Source: Litchfieldia alkalitelluris (GTDB taxonomy: Bacteria; Bacillota; Bacilli; Bacillales; Bacillaceae_L). From it: DNA of 64,000 nucleotides. Numbering within the stretch: the first letter of the stretch is position 1; each line of letters begins with the position of its first letter. The notes under the pieces are model-generated. The model made no database searches. It saw only the letters and a program-made list of their open reading frames with translations, and was not told the DNA's origin. The position numbers and the translations under genes are program-made. Below are positions 16,630 to 26,388 of the stretch, one piece after another. The stretch covers positions 833,452 through 897,451 of the forward strand of contig NZ_KV917374.1 in the NCBI RefSeq assembly GCF_002019645.1, in the 5' to 3' direction.

Positions 16630-16828
16630 GTGCGGGCATTCCTCTTTATTAAATTATTAATAGAAAACAAGCTTGTTATCATCACCTCCCTAATATACTA
16701 GTAAAAACCAATATCCCATCCCATTCCCATCATCCCAATTTTGTCACTTTCAACTGACATTTATTGTTCTCAATCGAACGAAAATTTTCTGACATTTCAT
16801 TATATGATGTTATCAGGAGGGACAGTTG

Positions 16829-18883
16829 ATGATTAGAGAAGAAAGACCGGCTGTGTTGTTGAACCTTCTTACTCAAAGTAAGCAGGTCACAATGAACCAG
16901 CTAATTGATCAAACCCAACTAAGTAAGCGGCAAATTTCCTATGATCTTGAGAAGATTAATTACTGGCTTCAAACGGAAAAATTGCCCCCAATCATGTATA
17001 AGCGTACCCAGTGGATTTCGGTTCCAGATGCTGTGAATCAGTATTTATTAAAAGAAAAAAAGGCAGTTAAACAGCATCATTTCATTGTTTCAGATGAAGA
17101 ACGTATTTATCTCATTTATTTATTTCTATTTATTAGGTTAGAGCAAATTTCTTCAGCCCATTTGACTGACTTATTAAAAGTCAGTAAAAACACGGTCGTA
17201 TCTGATGTCAAAAAGCTGAATGAAAAGCTGGCTTCTGCCGTGGTAAGAGTGGATTACTCGAGAGAACGTGGTTATCACTTAAAAGGATCTGAGTTTGATA
17301 AAAGGGTGGTGGTGCTGCAGCATATATCCCAACTTTTGAAGAAGCCTTATGGTCACGAATTGCTTGAGCATGTCCTGAAAAAAGGGAATTCAGAGAATTG
17401 TTTTTCTAAAATGAAGACAGTATTACAGACTGTTGAGAGGGACTTTGAACTGCATTTTGTGGAAGAAAGATTACGAGATTTCACTTATTTTTTAGTGTTT
17501 TATTTTTACAGGCAGCAGCAAGGGAAGATGGTCCGGCTTCACCATGATGAGTTGGAGGTGCTCATCCATAATAAGATGAAAGAACCTGTCGAGAAGCTTT
17601 TCGCTTTGTTAGATCTGAAGAAAGATGTGTCAGAGCTTTGTTATATCATCATCCAGCTGTTGGGCCTATCTCGTGGGAATTTAGCCTTTCAGCATGGTGA
17701 TCGAGATTTGGTGTTTGAGTTGTGTAAAAAAATCGTAGTTGACTTTGAATCGATGGCATGTGTGACATTTGAAAATAAAGCAGATGTAGTGGAAACCTTG
17801 TTTCAACATGTGAAGCCTGCCTATTTTCGAATGAAATATCGGATTCCGATCAGTAATCCTTTATTGAAGCAAATTCAAACCGAGCATCATGAGCTTTATA
17901 CAATTGTCAAAAAGCTATTATTACCGGTTGAAACGCTGCTAAATATTTCGATTCCGGAGGAGGAAATAGGTTTTATCACGATCCATTTTGGTGCATTGCT
18001 GGAAAAACCGAAACAACAAAACACAGAGCGTAAAACCGCGATTATCGTTTGTCCAAGTGGTATAAGCTCTTCACTCATGGTGAAATGTCAGTTAGAAGCG
18101 TTATTTTCTGAAATCACAATTATGAAAACGCTATCATTAAGTGAGTTCGAGAAGGAATATGTGGGGCAATATGATGTGATTTTTTCAACTGTGCCTTTAA
18201 AGCAGCATTATCCTTACTTTCTTGTCAAACCAATTATGACACCCTCTGAAAAAAACACACTTGTCAATGAAGTGTATGGACAATTTTTTCATGTGAAGCA
18301 TCATGATGTTTCTGCACATCAGTTTTTAAGATTGATTGAAAACTATGTGGAGATCAAAGATGAAGCGGGATTGAAGAAAGCATTGAATGAGCTTACGATT
18401 TTGAAAAAGGTTAATTGCAGGAGGAAGCAACCTATGTTGAATGAGTTACTAACAGAGGAGACGATCCAATTCGCTCAGGGTCTAGCGAGCTGGGAGGAGG
18501 CAATCCAACTGGCTGCACAGCCATTACGTGTGAAAGGGGTCATTGAAGAGACATATGTGGAGGCGATTATAGAGAATGTAAAGGAACTGGGGCCTTATAT
18601 GATTATTGGACCCGAAGTAGCGATTCCTCATGCACGGCCTGAGAAGGGAGTCAATCAGGTTGGGATGAGCTTCTTAAAGCTCGAGGAGCCGGTCTATTTT
18701 TTAGGGGAAGAAAAAAATGCAGTGAAGCTGTTGTTTTGTATTGCGGCAGTCGACCACTCAACCCATTTAACGGCACTATCTCAGCTGACAAAGTTATTAA
18801 GTGATAAAAACAATTTAGAAACGATTAAGCAAAGTCATTCTACCGAAGAAGTTCTTCAATTAATTCAGGAGTATTCAAAATAA
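16829..18883 (+). CDS. PRD-containing transcriptional regulator with fused PTS EIIB-like and EIIA domains
   Basis: 684 residues from ATG 16829 (TTG 16826 is nearer to the CAGGAGGG site). Domains in order: HTH (about 1-65), second HTH/Mga-like (90-150), PRD1 (165-275), PRD2 (290-385, with HHELYTIV and ITIHFGA histidines), an EIIB-like domain with VCPSGISSS (400-490) and a type-2 EIIA domain (530-684) with the phospho-acceptor His in IPHARPEKG. PRD1 seems to lack the usual His (LRDFTYFLVF). Such proteins activate PTS operons according to their phosphorylation. The operon encodes no free EIIA, so this domain may also phosphorylate the EIIB. Confidence 0.88.
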   Translation: MIREERPAVLLNLLTQSKQVTMNQLIDQTQLSKRQISYDLEKINYWLQTEKLPPIMYKRTQWISVPDAVNQYLLKEKKAVKQHHFIVSDEERIYLIYLFLFIRLEQISSAHLTDLLKVSKNTVVSDVKKLNEKLASAVVRVDYSRERGYHLKGSEFDKRVVVLQHISQLLKKPYGHELLEHVLKKGNSENCFSKMKTVLQTVERDFELHFVEERLRDFTYFLVFYFYRQQQGKMVRLHHDELEVLIHNKMKEPVEKLFALLDLKKDVSELCYIIIQLLGLSRGNLAFQHGDRDLVFELCKKIVVDFESMACVTFENKADVVETLFQHVKPAYFRMKYRIPISNPLLKQIQTEHHELYTIVKKLLLPVETLLNISIPEEEIGFITIHFGALLEKPKQQNTERKTAIIVCPSGISSSLMVKCQLEALFSEITIMKTLSLSEFEKEYVGQYDVIFSTVPLKQHYPYFLVKPIMTPSEKNTLVNEVYGQFFHVKHHDVSAHQFLRLIENYVEIKDEAGLKKALNELTILKKVNCRRKQPMLNELLTEETIQFAQGLASWEEAIQLAAQPLRVKGVIEETYVEAIIENVKELGPYMIIGPEVAIPHARPEKGVNQVGMSFLKLEEPVYFLGEEKNAVKLLFCIAAVDHSTHLTALSQLTKLLSDKNNLETIKQSHSTEEVLQLIQEYSK

Positions 18884-18901
18884 GATAAGGAGGGATTATT
18901 G

Positions 18902-19186
18902 GTGAAAATTTTAGCGGTGTGTGGTTCAGGATTAGGAAGTAGTTTTATGCTTGAAATGAATATTGAGGATATTTTAAAGGAGTTAGGTGTCACTGGAGTG
19001 GAAGTCGAGCACTCCGATTTAGGGTCAGCAACGCCTGATATGGCTGATGTCTTTTTTACGGCAAAGGATATTGCTGAAGGGGCGTCACATTTAGGAGAAA
19101 TGGTCGTGCTTGAGAGCATTATCGATATGGATGAATTGCGGGAGAAGTTGAAGGCAGTTTTACAAGAAAAAGGCTATTTGTCATAA
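18902..19186 (+). CDS. PTS EIIB component, ascorbate (Ula/Sga) family
   Basis: 94 residues. GTG 18902 is preferred over TTG 18899 because AAGGAGGG then lies 7 nt upstream. The active-site Cys is in the N-terminal CGSGLGSS loop (Cys7), typical of UlaB/SgaB. EIIB passes phosphate from EIIA to the sugar entering through EIIC. It lies 18 nt after the regulator and 45 nt before EIIC, clearly one operon. Confidence 0.9.
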   Translation: MKILAVCGSGLGSSFMLEMNIEDILKELGVTGVEVEHSDLGSATPDMADVFFTAKDIAEGASHLGEMVVLESIIDMDELREKLKAVLQEKGYLS

Positions 19187-19231
19187 GATTCATGAACAAT
19201 GTAACACCTATTATAAGGGAGGTATTTGAAT

Positions 19232-20596
19232 ATGGGTGAAAGATTCCTAAAGTTAATGATGGACATCTTAAGTCAGCCTGCGGTGTTAATTGCATTAATC
19301 TCTTTTATTGGTCTTGTTCTTCAGAAAAAAGTGTGGAGTGATATTATCAAAGGTACAACGAAATCCTTCCTCGGCTTCATCGTGATCGCAGCTGGTGCCG
19401 GAATTCTTGTTGGCTCACTTGAACCGTTTGGAAAGATGTTTGAGGTGGCCTTTAATGTGAGTGGGGTTGTTCCTAATAATGAAGCGATTGTGGCGATGGC
19501 ATTAACGAAATATGGTACTGCAACTGCACTTATTATGTTTTTTGGGATGTTCGCCAACATCGTGATCGCACGCTTGACTCGCTTTAAATATATCTTTTTA
19601 ACTGGACATCATACTCTTTATATGGCTTGTATGATTGCTGTTATCCTGGTCGTTGCAGGGTTTTCAGGCGTCTCTCTTGTTATTCTTGGATCAATTGTTC
19701 TAGGGTTTACAATGGCGATTTTTCCAGCTATGGCACAGCCTTTTATGCGAAAAATAACCGGACATGACAATGTTGGATTTGGGCATTTTTCAACAATTGG
19801 TTATGCATTATCTGGGTTAGTAGGGAAAGCAGTTGGAAAAGGCTCGAAGTCAACGGAGGATATTAAGTTTCCAAAAGGACTTGGGTTTTTACGTGATAGC
19901 TCAGTAACGATTGCGTTAACGATGTCGATTATCTATGTGATTATCGCTCTTTTTGCAGGGGCAGATTTTGTAGAAGCAGAGTTAAGTGGTGGTACTCATT
20001 TTCTTGTATTCGCATTATTGCAAGCGGTTACTTTTGCGGCTGGTGTGTTTGTGATTTTAGCAGGGGTTCGCTTGGTTTTAGCTGAAATTGTACCGGCGTT
20101 TAAAGGAATTTCAAATCGCTTGGTGCCAAATTCGAAGCCGGCATTGGATTGCCCAATTGTATTCCCATATGCACCAAATGCGGTGTTAATCGGTTTCTTC
20201 TGTAGTTTCTTAGGTGGAATTGTTGGGATGTTCATCCTTGGTTGGGCGGGCGCGATCATTATTTTACCAGGAGTGGTTCCGCACTTCTTCACTGGAGCAA
20301 CGGCGGGAGTATTCGGTAATGCAACAGGTGGGGTACGCGGGGCAACGATTGGTTCTTTCGTGAATGGATTGCTGATTACCTTCATTCCAGTATTCTTAAT
20401 GCCAGTTCTAGGGGACTTAGGATTTGCGAACACAACATTCTCTGATAGCGACTTTGGTGCTACCGGAATTATCCTTGGAAATCTAGTAAACTGGTTCGGA
20501 GCAACAGGTGTCTGGATTGTGGTGATTGTTGGAACATTGTTAGCGATTCTGCCAGGGTTCTTTAAGAAGGATAAGAAAACGGGTATGAGTGCTTAG
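19232..20596 (+). CDS. PTS EIIC component, ascorbate (UlaA/SgaT) family
   Basis: 454 residues from ATG 19232 with AAGGGAGG upstream; about ten to eleven membrane helices. Motifs of the UlaA family are visible: TGHHTLYM, GFGHFSTIGY and the late GATAGVFGNATGG. It imports and, with EIIB, phosphorylates its substrate. Family members carry L-ascorbate and other sugar acids or pentose-like sugars. The transketolase genes that follow make a five-carbon or branched sugar plausible, but the true substrate cannot be read from sequence. Confidence 0.9.
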   Translation: MGERFLKLMMDILSQPAVLIALISFIGLVLQKKVWSDIIKGTTKSFLGFIVIAAGAGILVGSLEPFGKMFEVAFNVSGVVPNNEAIVAMALTKYGTATALIMFFGMFANIVIARLTRFKYIFLTGHHTLYMACMIAVILVVAGFSGVSLVILGSIVLGFTMAIFPAMAQPFMRKITGHDNVGFGHFSTIGYALSGLVGKAVGKGSKSTEDIKFPKGLGFLRDSSVTIALTMSIIYVIIALFAGADFVEAELSGGTHFLVFALLQAVTFAAGVFVILAGVRLVLAEIVPAFKGISNRLVPNSKPALDCPIVFPYAPNAVLIGFFCSFLGGIVGMFILGWAGAIIILPGVVPHFFTGATAGVFGNATGGVRGATIGSFVNGLLITFIPVFLMPVLGDLGFANTTFSDSDFGATGIILGNLVNWFGATGVWIVVIVGTLLAILPGFFKKDKKTGMSA

Positions 20597-20604
20597 TTGT
20601 TAAA

Positions 20605-20645
20605 AAGTAGGTGGGAAAGCTGATCAAGTTTTCCCACTTGTTTTA
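20605..20645 (+). terminator. Intercistronic hairpin between EIIC and transketolase
   Basis: GTGGGAAA and TTTCCCAC form a stem with an approximately 14-nt loop followed by TTGTTTT. It may be a partial terminator or RNA stabiliser that sets the ratio of transporter to enzyme. Confidence 0.6.
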
Positions 20646-20664
20646 CCAGAAAGGAGGTTACAGT

Positions 20665-21504
20665 ATGGAGCTTGCAAGATTTCGAGATTCTATTCGACTT
20701 TTGACGTTAAAAGAGCTGCATCATCTCGGATTTGGGCACTATGGCGGGAGTTTATCAATTGTTGAGGTGTTGGCCGTTTTATATGGAAAGGTGATGAAAT
20801 TGAATCCGGCGGAACCTGATTGGGAGGGACGGGACTATTTTATTCTCTCCAAAGGGCATGGGGGACCAGCGCTGTATGCGACACTTGCGCTGAAAGGGTA
20901 TTTTCCAGAAAAAGAGCTGTATACGTTGAATAAAAACGGAACGTCGTTGCCATCACATCCAGATCGGAATTTAACGCGTGGAGTGGATATGACGACGGGG
21001 TCACTAGGGCAAGGAATTTCGGTAGCAGTTGGAGTAGCACTTTCTCATAAATTGTCGGCAAGAAAAAATTACACGTATTGTGTGGTTGGTGATGGTGAGT
21101 TAAATGAGGGCCAGTGCTGGGAAGCATTCCAGTTTGCCGCCCATCATAAGCTGAATCGATTGGTTGTGTTTATTGATGATAATAAAAAGCAGTTAGATGG
21201 TCCGACAAAGGATATTATTGATCCGCTCGATTTTGAGGAAAAGCTGAGAGCGTTTGGATTTTATACGATGAAGGTCGATGGCAGTTCATTGGAGGAAATT
21301 GAGGCAGCTATTGGGCGAGGGAAAGTGGAGTCACAGGGAATGCCTATTGGAATTGTGCTTGATACGATAAAGGGACAAGGTGTGCCCTTTTTAGAGCAAA
21401 AAGCGGATAATCATCATGTTCGACCAAACGCAGAGGATGAAGCAGCGATTTTGGAAATGATTTCGGAGCTTGAAAGACGAGTGGAGAGGGTGGAGCAATC
21501 ATGA
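20665..21504 (+). CDS. Transketolase N-terminal (TPP-binding) subunit
   Basis: 279 residues from ATG 20665, preceded by AAAGGAGGTT; the longer frame from 20611 would translate that site. The thiamine-diphosphate motif GDGELNEGQCWEA followed by DDNKKQLDG is clear, as are SKGHGGPALYA and GSLGQGISVAVG. It forms a split transketolase with the next gene, overlapping by 4 nt. Split transketolases next to PTS genes take part in catabolism of unusual sugars, for example apulose 4-phosphate cleavage by AptAB; such a role here is only a guess. Confidence 0.9.
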   Translation: MELARFRDSIRLLTLKELHHLGFGHYGGSLSIVEVLAVLYGKVMKLNPAEPDWEGRDYFILSKGHGGPALYATLALKGYFPEKELYTLNKNGTSLPSHPDRNLTRGVDMTTGSLGQGISVAVGVALSHKLSARKNYTYCVVGDGELNEGQCWEAFQFAAHHKLNRLVVFIDDNKKQLDGPTKDIIDPLDFEEKLRAFGFYTMKVDGSSLEEIEAAIGRGKVESQGMPIGIVLDTIKGQGVPFLEQKADNHHVRPNAEDEAAILEMISELERRVERVEQS

Positions 21505-22463
21505 TCGAAGCGTCGTCGAAGTTGTATGAGTTAGAGAATATTGAAATGCGCCAAATGTATGCTTCCACAATCTTAGCTCTTGCGAAAAAGAATCCTGAGG
21601 TGATTGCGCTTGAAGCGGATTTAATGAGTGCGATTTCGACCAATAAAATTATCAAGGAGATACCGGAACAAATCATCAATTGCGGAATTATGGAAGCGAA
21701 TATGATGGGGGTGGCCGCAGGGTTATCGATCACAGGGAAGATCCCATATATTCACACGTTTGCTCAATTTGCGACAAGAAGAGCGTTTGATCAGTTGTTT
21801 GTGTCAGGGGCATATGCACGATGTAACTTGAAAATCGTTGGATCTGATTCAGGAGTGACTGCAGAGCATAATGGTGGAACACATATGGCGTTTGAGGACC
21901 TGGGGCTTGTTCGGTTAATTCCAGGGGCGACGGTGTTTGAGGCAAGTGACTCGACGATGTTGGGGTATTTATTAAGAAGTATTGAAAAAGAAAGAGGCAT
22001 TCACTATATCAGGACAGTCCGGAAAAAAGCGATGAAGCTCTATCATGAGGGAGAGACTTTTGAAGCGGGGAAAGGAAAAGTGTTGCGTGAGGGTAATGAT
22101 GTCACGTTGATTGCGAGTGGAATCATGGTTGCGGAGTCATTAGCTGCGGCTGAGTTGCTTGAAAAAGAGGGGATCTCTGCTGCAGTGATTGATATGTTTA
22201 CAATTAAGCCGATTGACCAAGAATTAGTCGTCAAATATGCGGAGAAGACAGGACTCGTGATCACGGCAGAAAATCATAATGTGATTGGTGGACTAGGAAG
22301 TGCGGTGGCAGAGGTGTTAGGAGAGCATTGTCCAACACCGATGTACCGAATTGGTGTGAGAGAGCAGTTTGGGCAGGTTGGGGTGACGGAGTATTTGAAG
22401 AAGTTTTATAAGTTGAGGGCTAGTGATATTGTGGAGGTGGTGAAGTGTAGGGTTGAAGGGTGA
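21501..22463 (+). CDS. Transketolase C-terminal (pyrimidine-binding and C) subunit
   Basis: 320 residues; ATG 21501 overlaps the stop of the N-terminal subunit (ATGA), implying translational coupling and equal amounts. GIMEANMMGVAAGLS carries the Glu that activates TPP, followed by FATRRAFDQL and SDSGVTAEHNGGTH. The C-terminal domain has AENHNVIGGLGSAVAE. Together with the preceding gene it makes one complete transketolase. A terminator lies 80 bp downstream. Confidence 0.9.
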   Translation: MIEASSKLYELENIEMRQMYASTILALAKKNPEVIALEADLMSAISTNKIIKEIPEQIINCGIMEANMMGVAAGLSITGKIPYIHTFAQFATRRAFDQLFVSGAYARCNLKIVGSDSGVTAEHNGGTHMAFEDLGLVRLIPGATVFEASDSTMLGYLLRSIEKERGIHYIRTVRKKAMKLYHEGETFEAGKGKVLREGNDVTLIASGIMVAESLAAAELLEKEGISAAVIDMFTIKPIDQELVVKYAEKTGLVITAENHNVIGGLGSAVAEVLGEHCPTPMYRIGVREQFGQVGVTEYLKKFYKLRASDIVEVVKCRVEG

Positions 22464-22544
22464 GTGATTAGTAGCAATACCTTGTAGCGGAGAGTTGTAA
22501 CCCGTTCGCTAGAGAGGGAGAAAATACGAAATAACACGCCTTTT

Positions 22545-22583
22545 AGAGATGGAATAAGCACGCTCATTCGCATCTCTTTTTTT
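22545..22583 (+). terminator. Terminator of the PTS-transketolase operon
   Basis: AGAGATG and CATCTCT form the stem, followed by a run of seven T. Confidence 0.85.
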
Positions 22584-22835
22584 GTTGATATATCAACGTT
22601 TTATAGGGAGTTTTGAGGTCTTAGCAGAGGATTGGCACACTAATTAACAAAGAATATAGCAGGTGCACATTAATTTATGTACCGTCTGCAAAAAGGGCCT
22701 AATTGGTTTGTTAAAAAATATTTATAATACTGATTCACTTTAATTATTTACGATAAGCTTATACAACTAAGATCAGTTATGTGGAATAAGCAAGTCGGAG
22801 ATACGTAGAAGACATATACTGCACAGTAAATAGAA

Positions 22836-23025
22836 ATAGAGGGAGAAATTCCCCTTAATTCATAAATAGCATTGATAATAACTTAAATAGAGGGAGAAAT
22901 TTCTCTTATTGACTAGTAATACTTAAAAATAGGTAATTTTGCTTTATATAAGGGCAAAAACTCCCTCTATTTTACCTAAAAATAGCTCTAATATGCAATT
23001 AACGGAAAAATCTCCTCTTATTTAT
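22836..23025. repeat. Family C mini-palindrome array, locus 1
   Basis: Four short imperfect palindromes of the type TAGAGGGAGAAATTCCCCTTA near 22838, 22888, 22945 and 22999, about 50-55 bp apart. The surrounding 22584-23626 has no credible gene; a 63-codon plus-strand frame at 23240 has no ribosome binding site and biased composition. Related arrays occur near 27.6, 47.5 and 55.2 kb. Confidence 0.7.
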
Positions 23026-23626
23026 TTATTGCTAGTAAGGACATGCCATTTTATTTAAAGAAAGTAGGTGAAGGCGGGTACTTATTTTGTTAGAACCTCA
23101 TTTAGATGCGTCTGGTAAACCACATCACAAGAAATAAAATGTAGATAGAGTTCAATTTTAAACAGTGGTTTTTTTCGAAAAAAGTTTATAAATTCAAAGC
23201 AAACGGATCAGATTTTCTTTATCTTGTCCTTTTCTTGTATTGTTATTTGTATTGCTAATTAGATTTCTAAAACAATTGCTAATTAACCTGCTGATTAACG
23301 TTTTCTCCATCTCATCCGAACTACTTACAGAGGGGGGCAGGGTATTTGGTTTGAATTCACTTTATAAAATAATCGGAGCAATCCAAAAAAGAGAGGGTAT
23401 TTTGTCGAAATACACCATGATTCGAGGGTGAGGTGACCTTTGGCTTTAAAACAAACGTTTGATTGAGATGCGGAAATGGGCATGGTTGTTCTTGTACAAT
23501 TGTTTAAAGGAATGTGACAATAATTGATGGGAGATTATTTTCTTGGTTTTTGTAGAAGTTTGTCACTAGTGTGGAAGGGTAAAGCACACAAACTTGATAA
23601 AACATGATTGTTGGGAATATCAAAAA

Positions 23627-23732
23627 AGAAGCGTGAGAACCGCCCCGCGCTTCCCCGGCGAAAAAGAAGCGTGAGAACCGCCCCAGCGCTTCCCCGGCGA
23701 AAAGGAAGCATGAGAACCGTCCCACTGCTTCG
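23627..23732 (-). repeat. Family B REP-like array before rmlA
   Basis: Three units with an exact 38-bp period, each GAAGCGTGAGAACCG, then a GCTTCCCCGGCGAAAA spacer. The last unit reads GGAAGCATGAGAACCGTCCC. Confidence 0.85.
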
Positions 23733-23852
23733 ATAATTTTTGGGTTATTAGGTATAATAATGGTTATAATTTACTTTTGATACTTGACGTGAGAGTGTTT
23801 GTGTTGAACAATAGCAGTATTGCATTCTAATTATGGAATTGAGGTACATATG

Positions 23853-24731
23853 ATGAAAGGTATTATTTTAGCAGGTGGAAGTGGAACAAGGCTTTATCCA
23901 CTTACGATGGTTACGAGTAAGCAGTTATTACCGATTTATGATAAGCCGATGATTTATTATCCTTTATCTACATTGATGCTTGCGGGTATTCGTGAGATTT
24001 TAATCATTTCGACTCCAGAGGATACACCTCGATTTGAAGCATTGCTTGGTGATGGTTCACAGTTTGGGATTTCTCTTCAATATAAAATTCAGCCAAGTCC
24101 AGATGGGTTAGCTCAAGCATTTATTATCGGGGATGAGTTCATTGGGAATGATTCTGTTGCGATGATTTTAGGTGATAACATTTATTACGGCAGTGGTATG
24201 AGAAAGATCCTTCAACGAGCAGCACAAAAGGAAACCGGTGCGACTGTGTTTGGGTATCATGTGAATGATCCTGAGCGCTTTGGTGTGGTTGAATTTGATC
24301 AGGACGGAAGAGTATTAAGTGTTGAAGAAAAGCCAGAAGTACCGAAGTCTAATTATGCGGTGACAGGTCTTTACTTTTACGATAATCGAGTGGTTGAGAT
24401 TGCCAAAAATGTGAAGCCGTCTGCGCGTGGTGAGTTAGAGATCACATCAGTGAATGAAGCGTATCTTCAGGCAGGACAATTAGAGGTAGAGTTACTGGGT
24501 CGTGGCTTTACATGGCTTGATACAGGTACACATGAAAGCTTATTCGCTGCGAGTAATTTCGTTCGAACCGTTGAAGAGCATCAAGGTGTGAAAATTGCTG
24601 CACCAGAGGAGATTGCTTTCATCAATGGTTGGATTGAGAAGGAACAGCTGTTAAAATCTGGCGAATTGTTCTCGAAATCTGGGTATGGACAGTATTTATT
24701 AAAAGTAGCTAATGGTGAAATAAAATATTAG
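23853..24731 (+). CDS. rmlA: Glucose-1-phosphate thymidylyltransferase
   Basis: 292 residues. ATG 23853 is preferred over ATG 23850 because of its spacing to GAGGT (23841-23845). The nucleotidyltransferase signature [16 protein letters not shown] and the [15 protein letters not shown] block identify RmlA/RfbA. It makes dTDP-glucose from dTTP and glucose 1-phosphate, the first step to dTDP-L-rhamnose. rmlC, rmlD and rmlB follow after a 240-bp gap that holds a family A repeat. The product feeds surface glycan or S-layer glycosylation. Confidence 0.93.
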   Translation: MKGIILAGGSGTRLYPLTMVTSKQLLPIYDKPMIYYPLSTLMLAGIREILIISTPEDTPRFEALLGDGSQFGISLQYKIQPSPDGLAQAFIIGDEFIGNDSVAMILGDNIYYGSGMRKILQRAAQKETGATVFGYHVNDPERFGVVEFDQDGRVLSVEEKPEVPKSNYAVTGLYFYDNRVVEIAKNVKPSARGELEITSVNEAYLQAGQLEVELLGRGFTWLDTGTHESLFAASNFVRTVEEHQGVKIAAPEEIAFINGWIEKEQLLKSGELFSKSGYGQYLLKVANGEIKY

Positions 24732-24757
24732 GAAACTTTTCTGAAAAGAGTCTTGCT

Positions 24758-24931
24758 TGTGGAATGAGCTGAGAGCCACCTGACCCCTGCGGGATCTAGC
24801 GGCCTCGTGAGACCCCGCAGGAGCTCAGAAAGCGATGAGGAGGCTCAAGGTCCGCCCCGCGGAAAGCAGGTGGATCGCAGCGATTGGAACTTTCCAAACT
24901 AGTGATTTTCAGGACAGACTTTCATGCAAAT
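24758..24931 (+). repeat. Family A dispersed structured element, copy 2
   Basis: TGTGGAATGAGCTGAGAGCC, GACCCCTGCGGGATCTAGCG, CTCGTGAGACCCCGCAGG, CCCGCGGAAAGCAGGTGG, ATCGCAGCGATTGGAACT and a TTTTCAGGACAGACTTTCA end. It splits the rml operon between rmlA and rmlC. Confidence 0.85.
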
Positions 24932-24970
24932 ACGGAAGTAGCAAAGTATTAATAGAAAAAAGGTGATATT

Positions 24971-25537
24971 GTGCAAGTTGTAAAAACTCATATCGAAGGT
25001 GTATTAGTAATCGAACCGAGTGTGTTTGGTGACCATCGTGGATGGTTTATGGAAACGTACAGTGATTCGAAATTTAAAGAAGCTGGAATCGATTTAAACT
25101 TTGTTCAAGATAATCAATCGTTTTCAGCGACAAAAGGGACCTTACGTGGTCTTCATTATCAGTTGAATCCGAAGGCACAAACAAAATTAGTTCGCTGTAC
25201 AAAAGGATCTATTTTTGACGTGGCCGTGGATATTCGAAAAGGAAGCCCGACGTATGGTCAGTGGTATGGAATTGAATTATCTGCAGAAAATAAGAAGCAA
25301 TTATTAGTTCCGAAAGGCTTTGCTCATGGATTTATGACATTAACAGATGATGTTGAGGTTCAATATAAGGTGGACGAGCTCTATGCACCAGATTGTGACC
25401 GCGGAATCATTTGGAACGATCCAGATATCGGGATTGAATGGCCAATGGATATCACTCCAGTGTTATCAGGAAAAGATGAAAAAGCGCCTTTCTTAAAGGA
25501 TGCCGAAGTGAATTTTCAATATGGTGAAAAAGCATGA
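24971..25537 (+). CDS. rmlC: dTDP-4-dehydrorhamnose 3,5-epimerase
   Basis: 188 residues from GTG 24971 with AAAAAAGGTGAT upstream. Cupin fold; catalytic His in GTLRGLHYQ, Asp in FDVAVDIR and the VPKGFAHGF block are all present. It epimerises dTDP-4-keto-6-deoxyglucose at C3 and C5. It overlaps rmlD by 4 nt. Confidence 0.95.
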   Translation: MQVVKTHIEGVLVIEPSVFGDHRGWFMETYSDSKFKEAGIDLNFVQDNQSFSATKGTLRGLHYQLNPKAQTKLVRCTKGSIFDVAVDIRKGSPTYGQWYGIELSAENKKQLLVPKGFAHGFMTLTDDVEVQYKVDELYAPDCDRGIIWNDPDIGIEWPMDITPVLSGKDEKAPFLKDAEVNFQYGEKA

Positions 25538-26388
25538 AGATCTTAGTAACTGGTTATACAGGTCAGCTTGGCTATGATGTGGTGAAGGCCGGCGAACGTC
25601 GCGGCTATGAGATGCATGGAGTGGGATCTGCCGATTTGGATCTTACCAATCAGCAAGCTGTAAAGGAATATGTGGAAACGTTACAGCCTGACGCGATTAT
25701 CCATAGTGCTGCATATACGGCCGTTGATAAAGCGGAAGATGATCGTGAAGCATGCTGGAACGTGAATGTGAATGGGACAAGCTACATTGCTGAAGCTGCA
25801 AAAACGGTTGGCGCTAAATTCATGTATATTAGCACAGATTATGTATTTGATGGACAAGGTGAGGAGCCTTTTCTTGAAACCGACTCGACGAATCCGGTTG
25901 GGTATTATGGGTTAACAAAGCTTGAAGGTGAAAAGCGTGTTCAATCGCTGCTTGCTGATCATTTTATTGTTCGAATTTCTTGGGTGTTTGGATTAAATGG
26001 AAATAACTTTGTCAAAACGATGCTTCGATTAGCGGAAACGCGACAAGAGTTGAATGTGGTCGGTGATCAATATGGATCTCCTACATATACGTTTGATTTG
26101 GCGAGACTATTGCTAGATATGATTGAAAGTGAAAAATATGGCACGTATCATGCATCAAATGAAGGCTTTTGTAGCTGGGCGGAATTCGCTAGGGAAATCT
26201 TTAAGGTGGCTGAAAAAGATGTCAAGGTTTCTGCAATCACGACTGAAGAGTATCCAACACGCGCGGTTCGACCAAAGAATTCACGCATGTCAAAGCAAAA
26301 GCTAGTTGATGCTGGTTTTAGTCCATTACCAACGTGGCAAGAAGCATTAAAACATTATATGAATGAATTATCTTTAGAGGTGAAATGA
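25534..26388 (+). CDS. rmlD: dTDP-4-dehydrorhamnose reductase
   Basis: 284 residues. N-terminal Rossmann motif TGYTGQLG, STDYVFDG and the catalytic YYGLTKLEGE (YxxxK). It reduces the ketone to give dTDP-L-rhamnose. Start and stop overlap the neighbours by 4 nt, so rmlC-D-B are translationally coupled. Confidence 0.95.
   Translation: MKILVTGYTGQLGYDVVKAGERRGYEMHGVGSADLDLTNQQAVKEYVETLQPDAIIHSAAYTAVDKAEDDREACWNVNVNGTSYIAEAAKTVGAKFMYISTDYVFDGQGEEPFLETDSTNPVGYYGLTKLEGEKRVQSLLADHFIVRISWVFGLNGNNFVKTMLRLAETRQELNVVGDQYGSPTYTFDLARLLLDMIESEKYGTYHASNEGFCSWAEFAREIFKVAEKDVKVSAITTEEYPTRAVRPKNSRMSKQKLVDAGFSPLPTWQEALKHYMNELSLEVK

Noticed and set aside
23240-23431. 63-codon plus-strand frame
   Set aside because: No ribosome binding site, biased composition, located in a repeat-rich gap.
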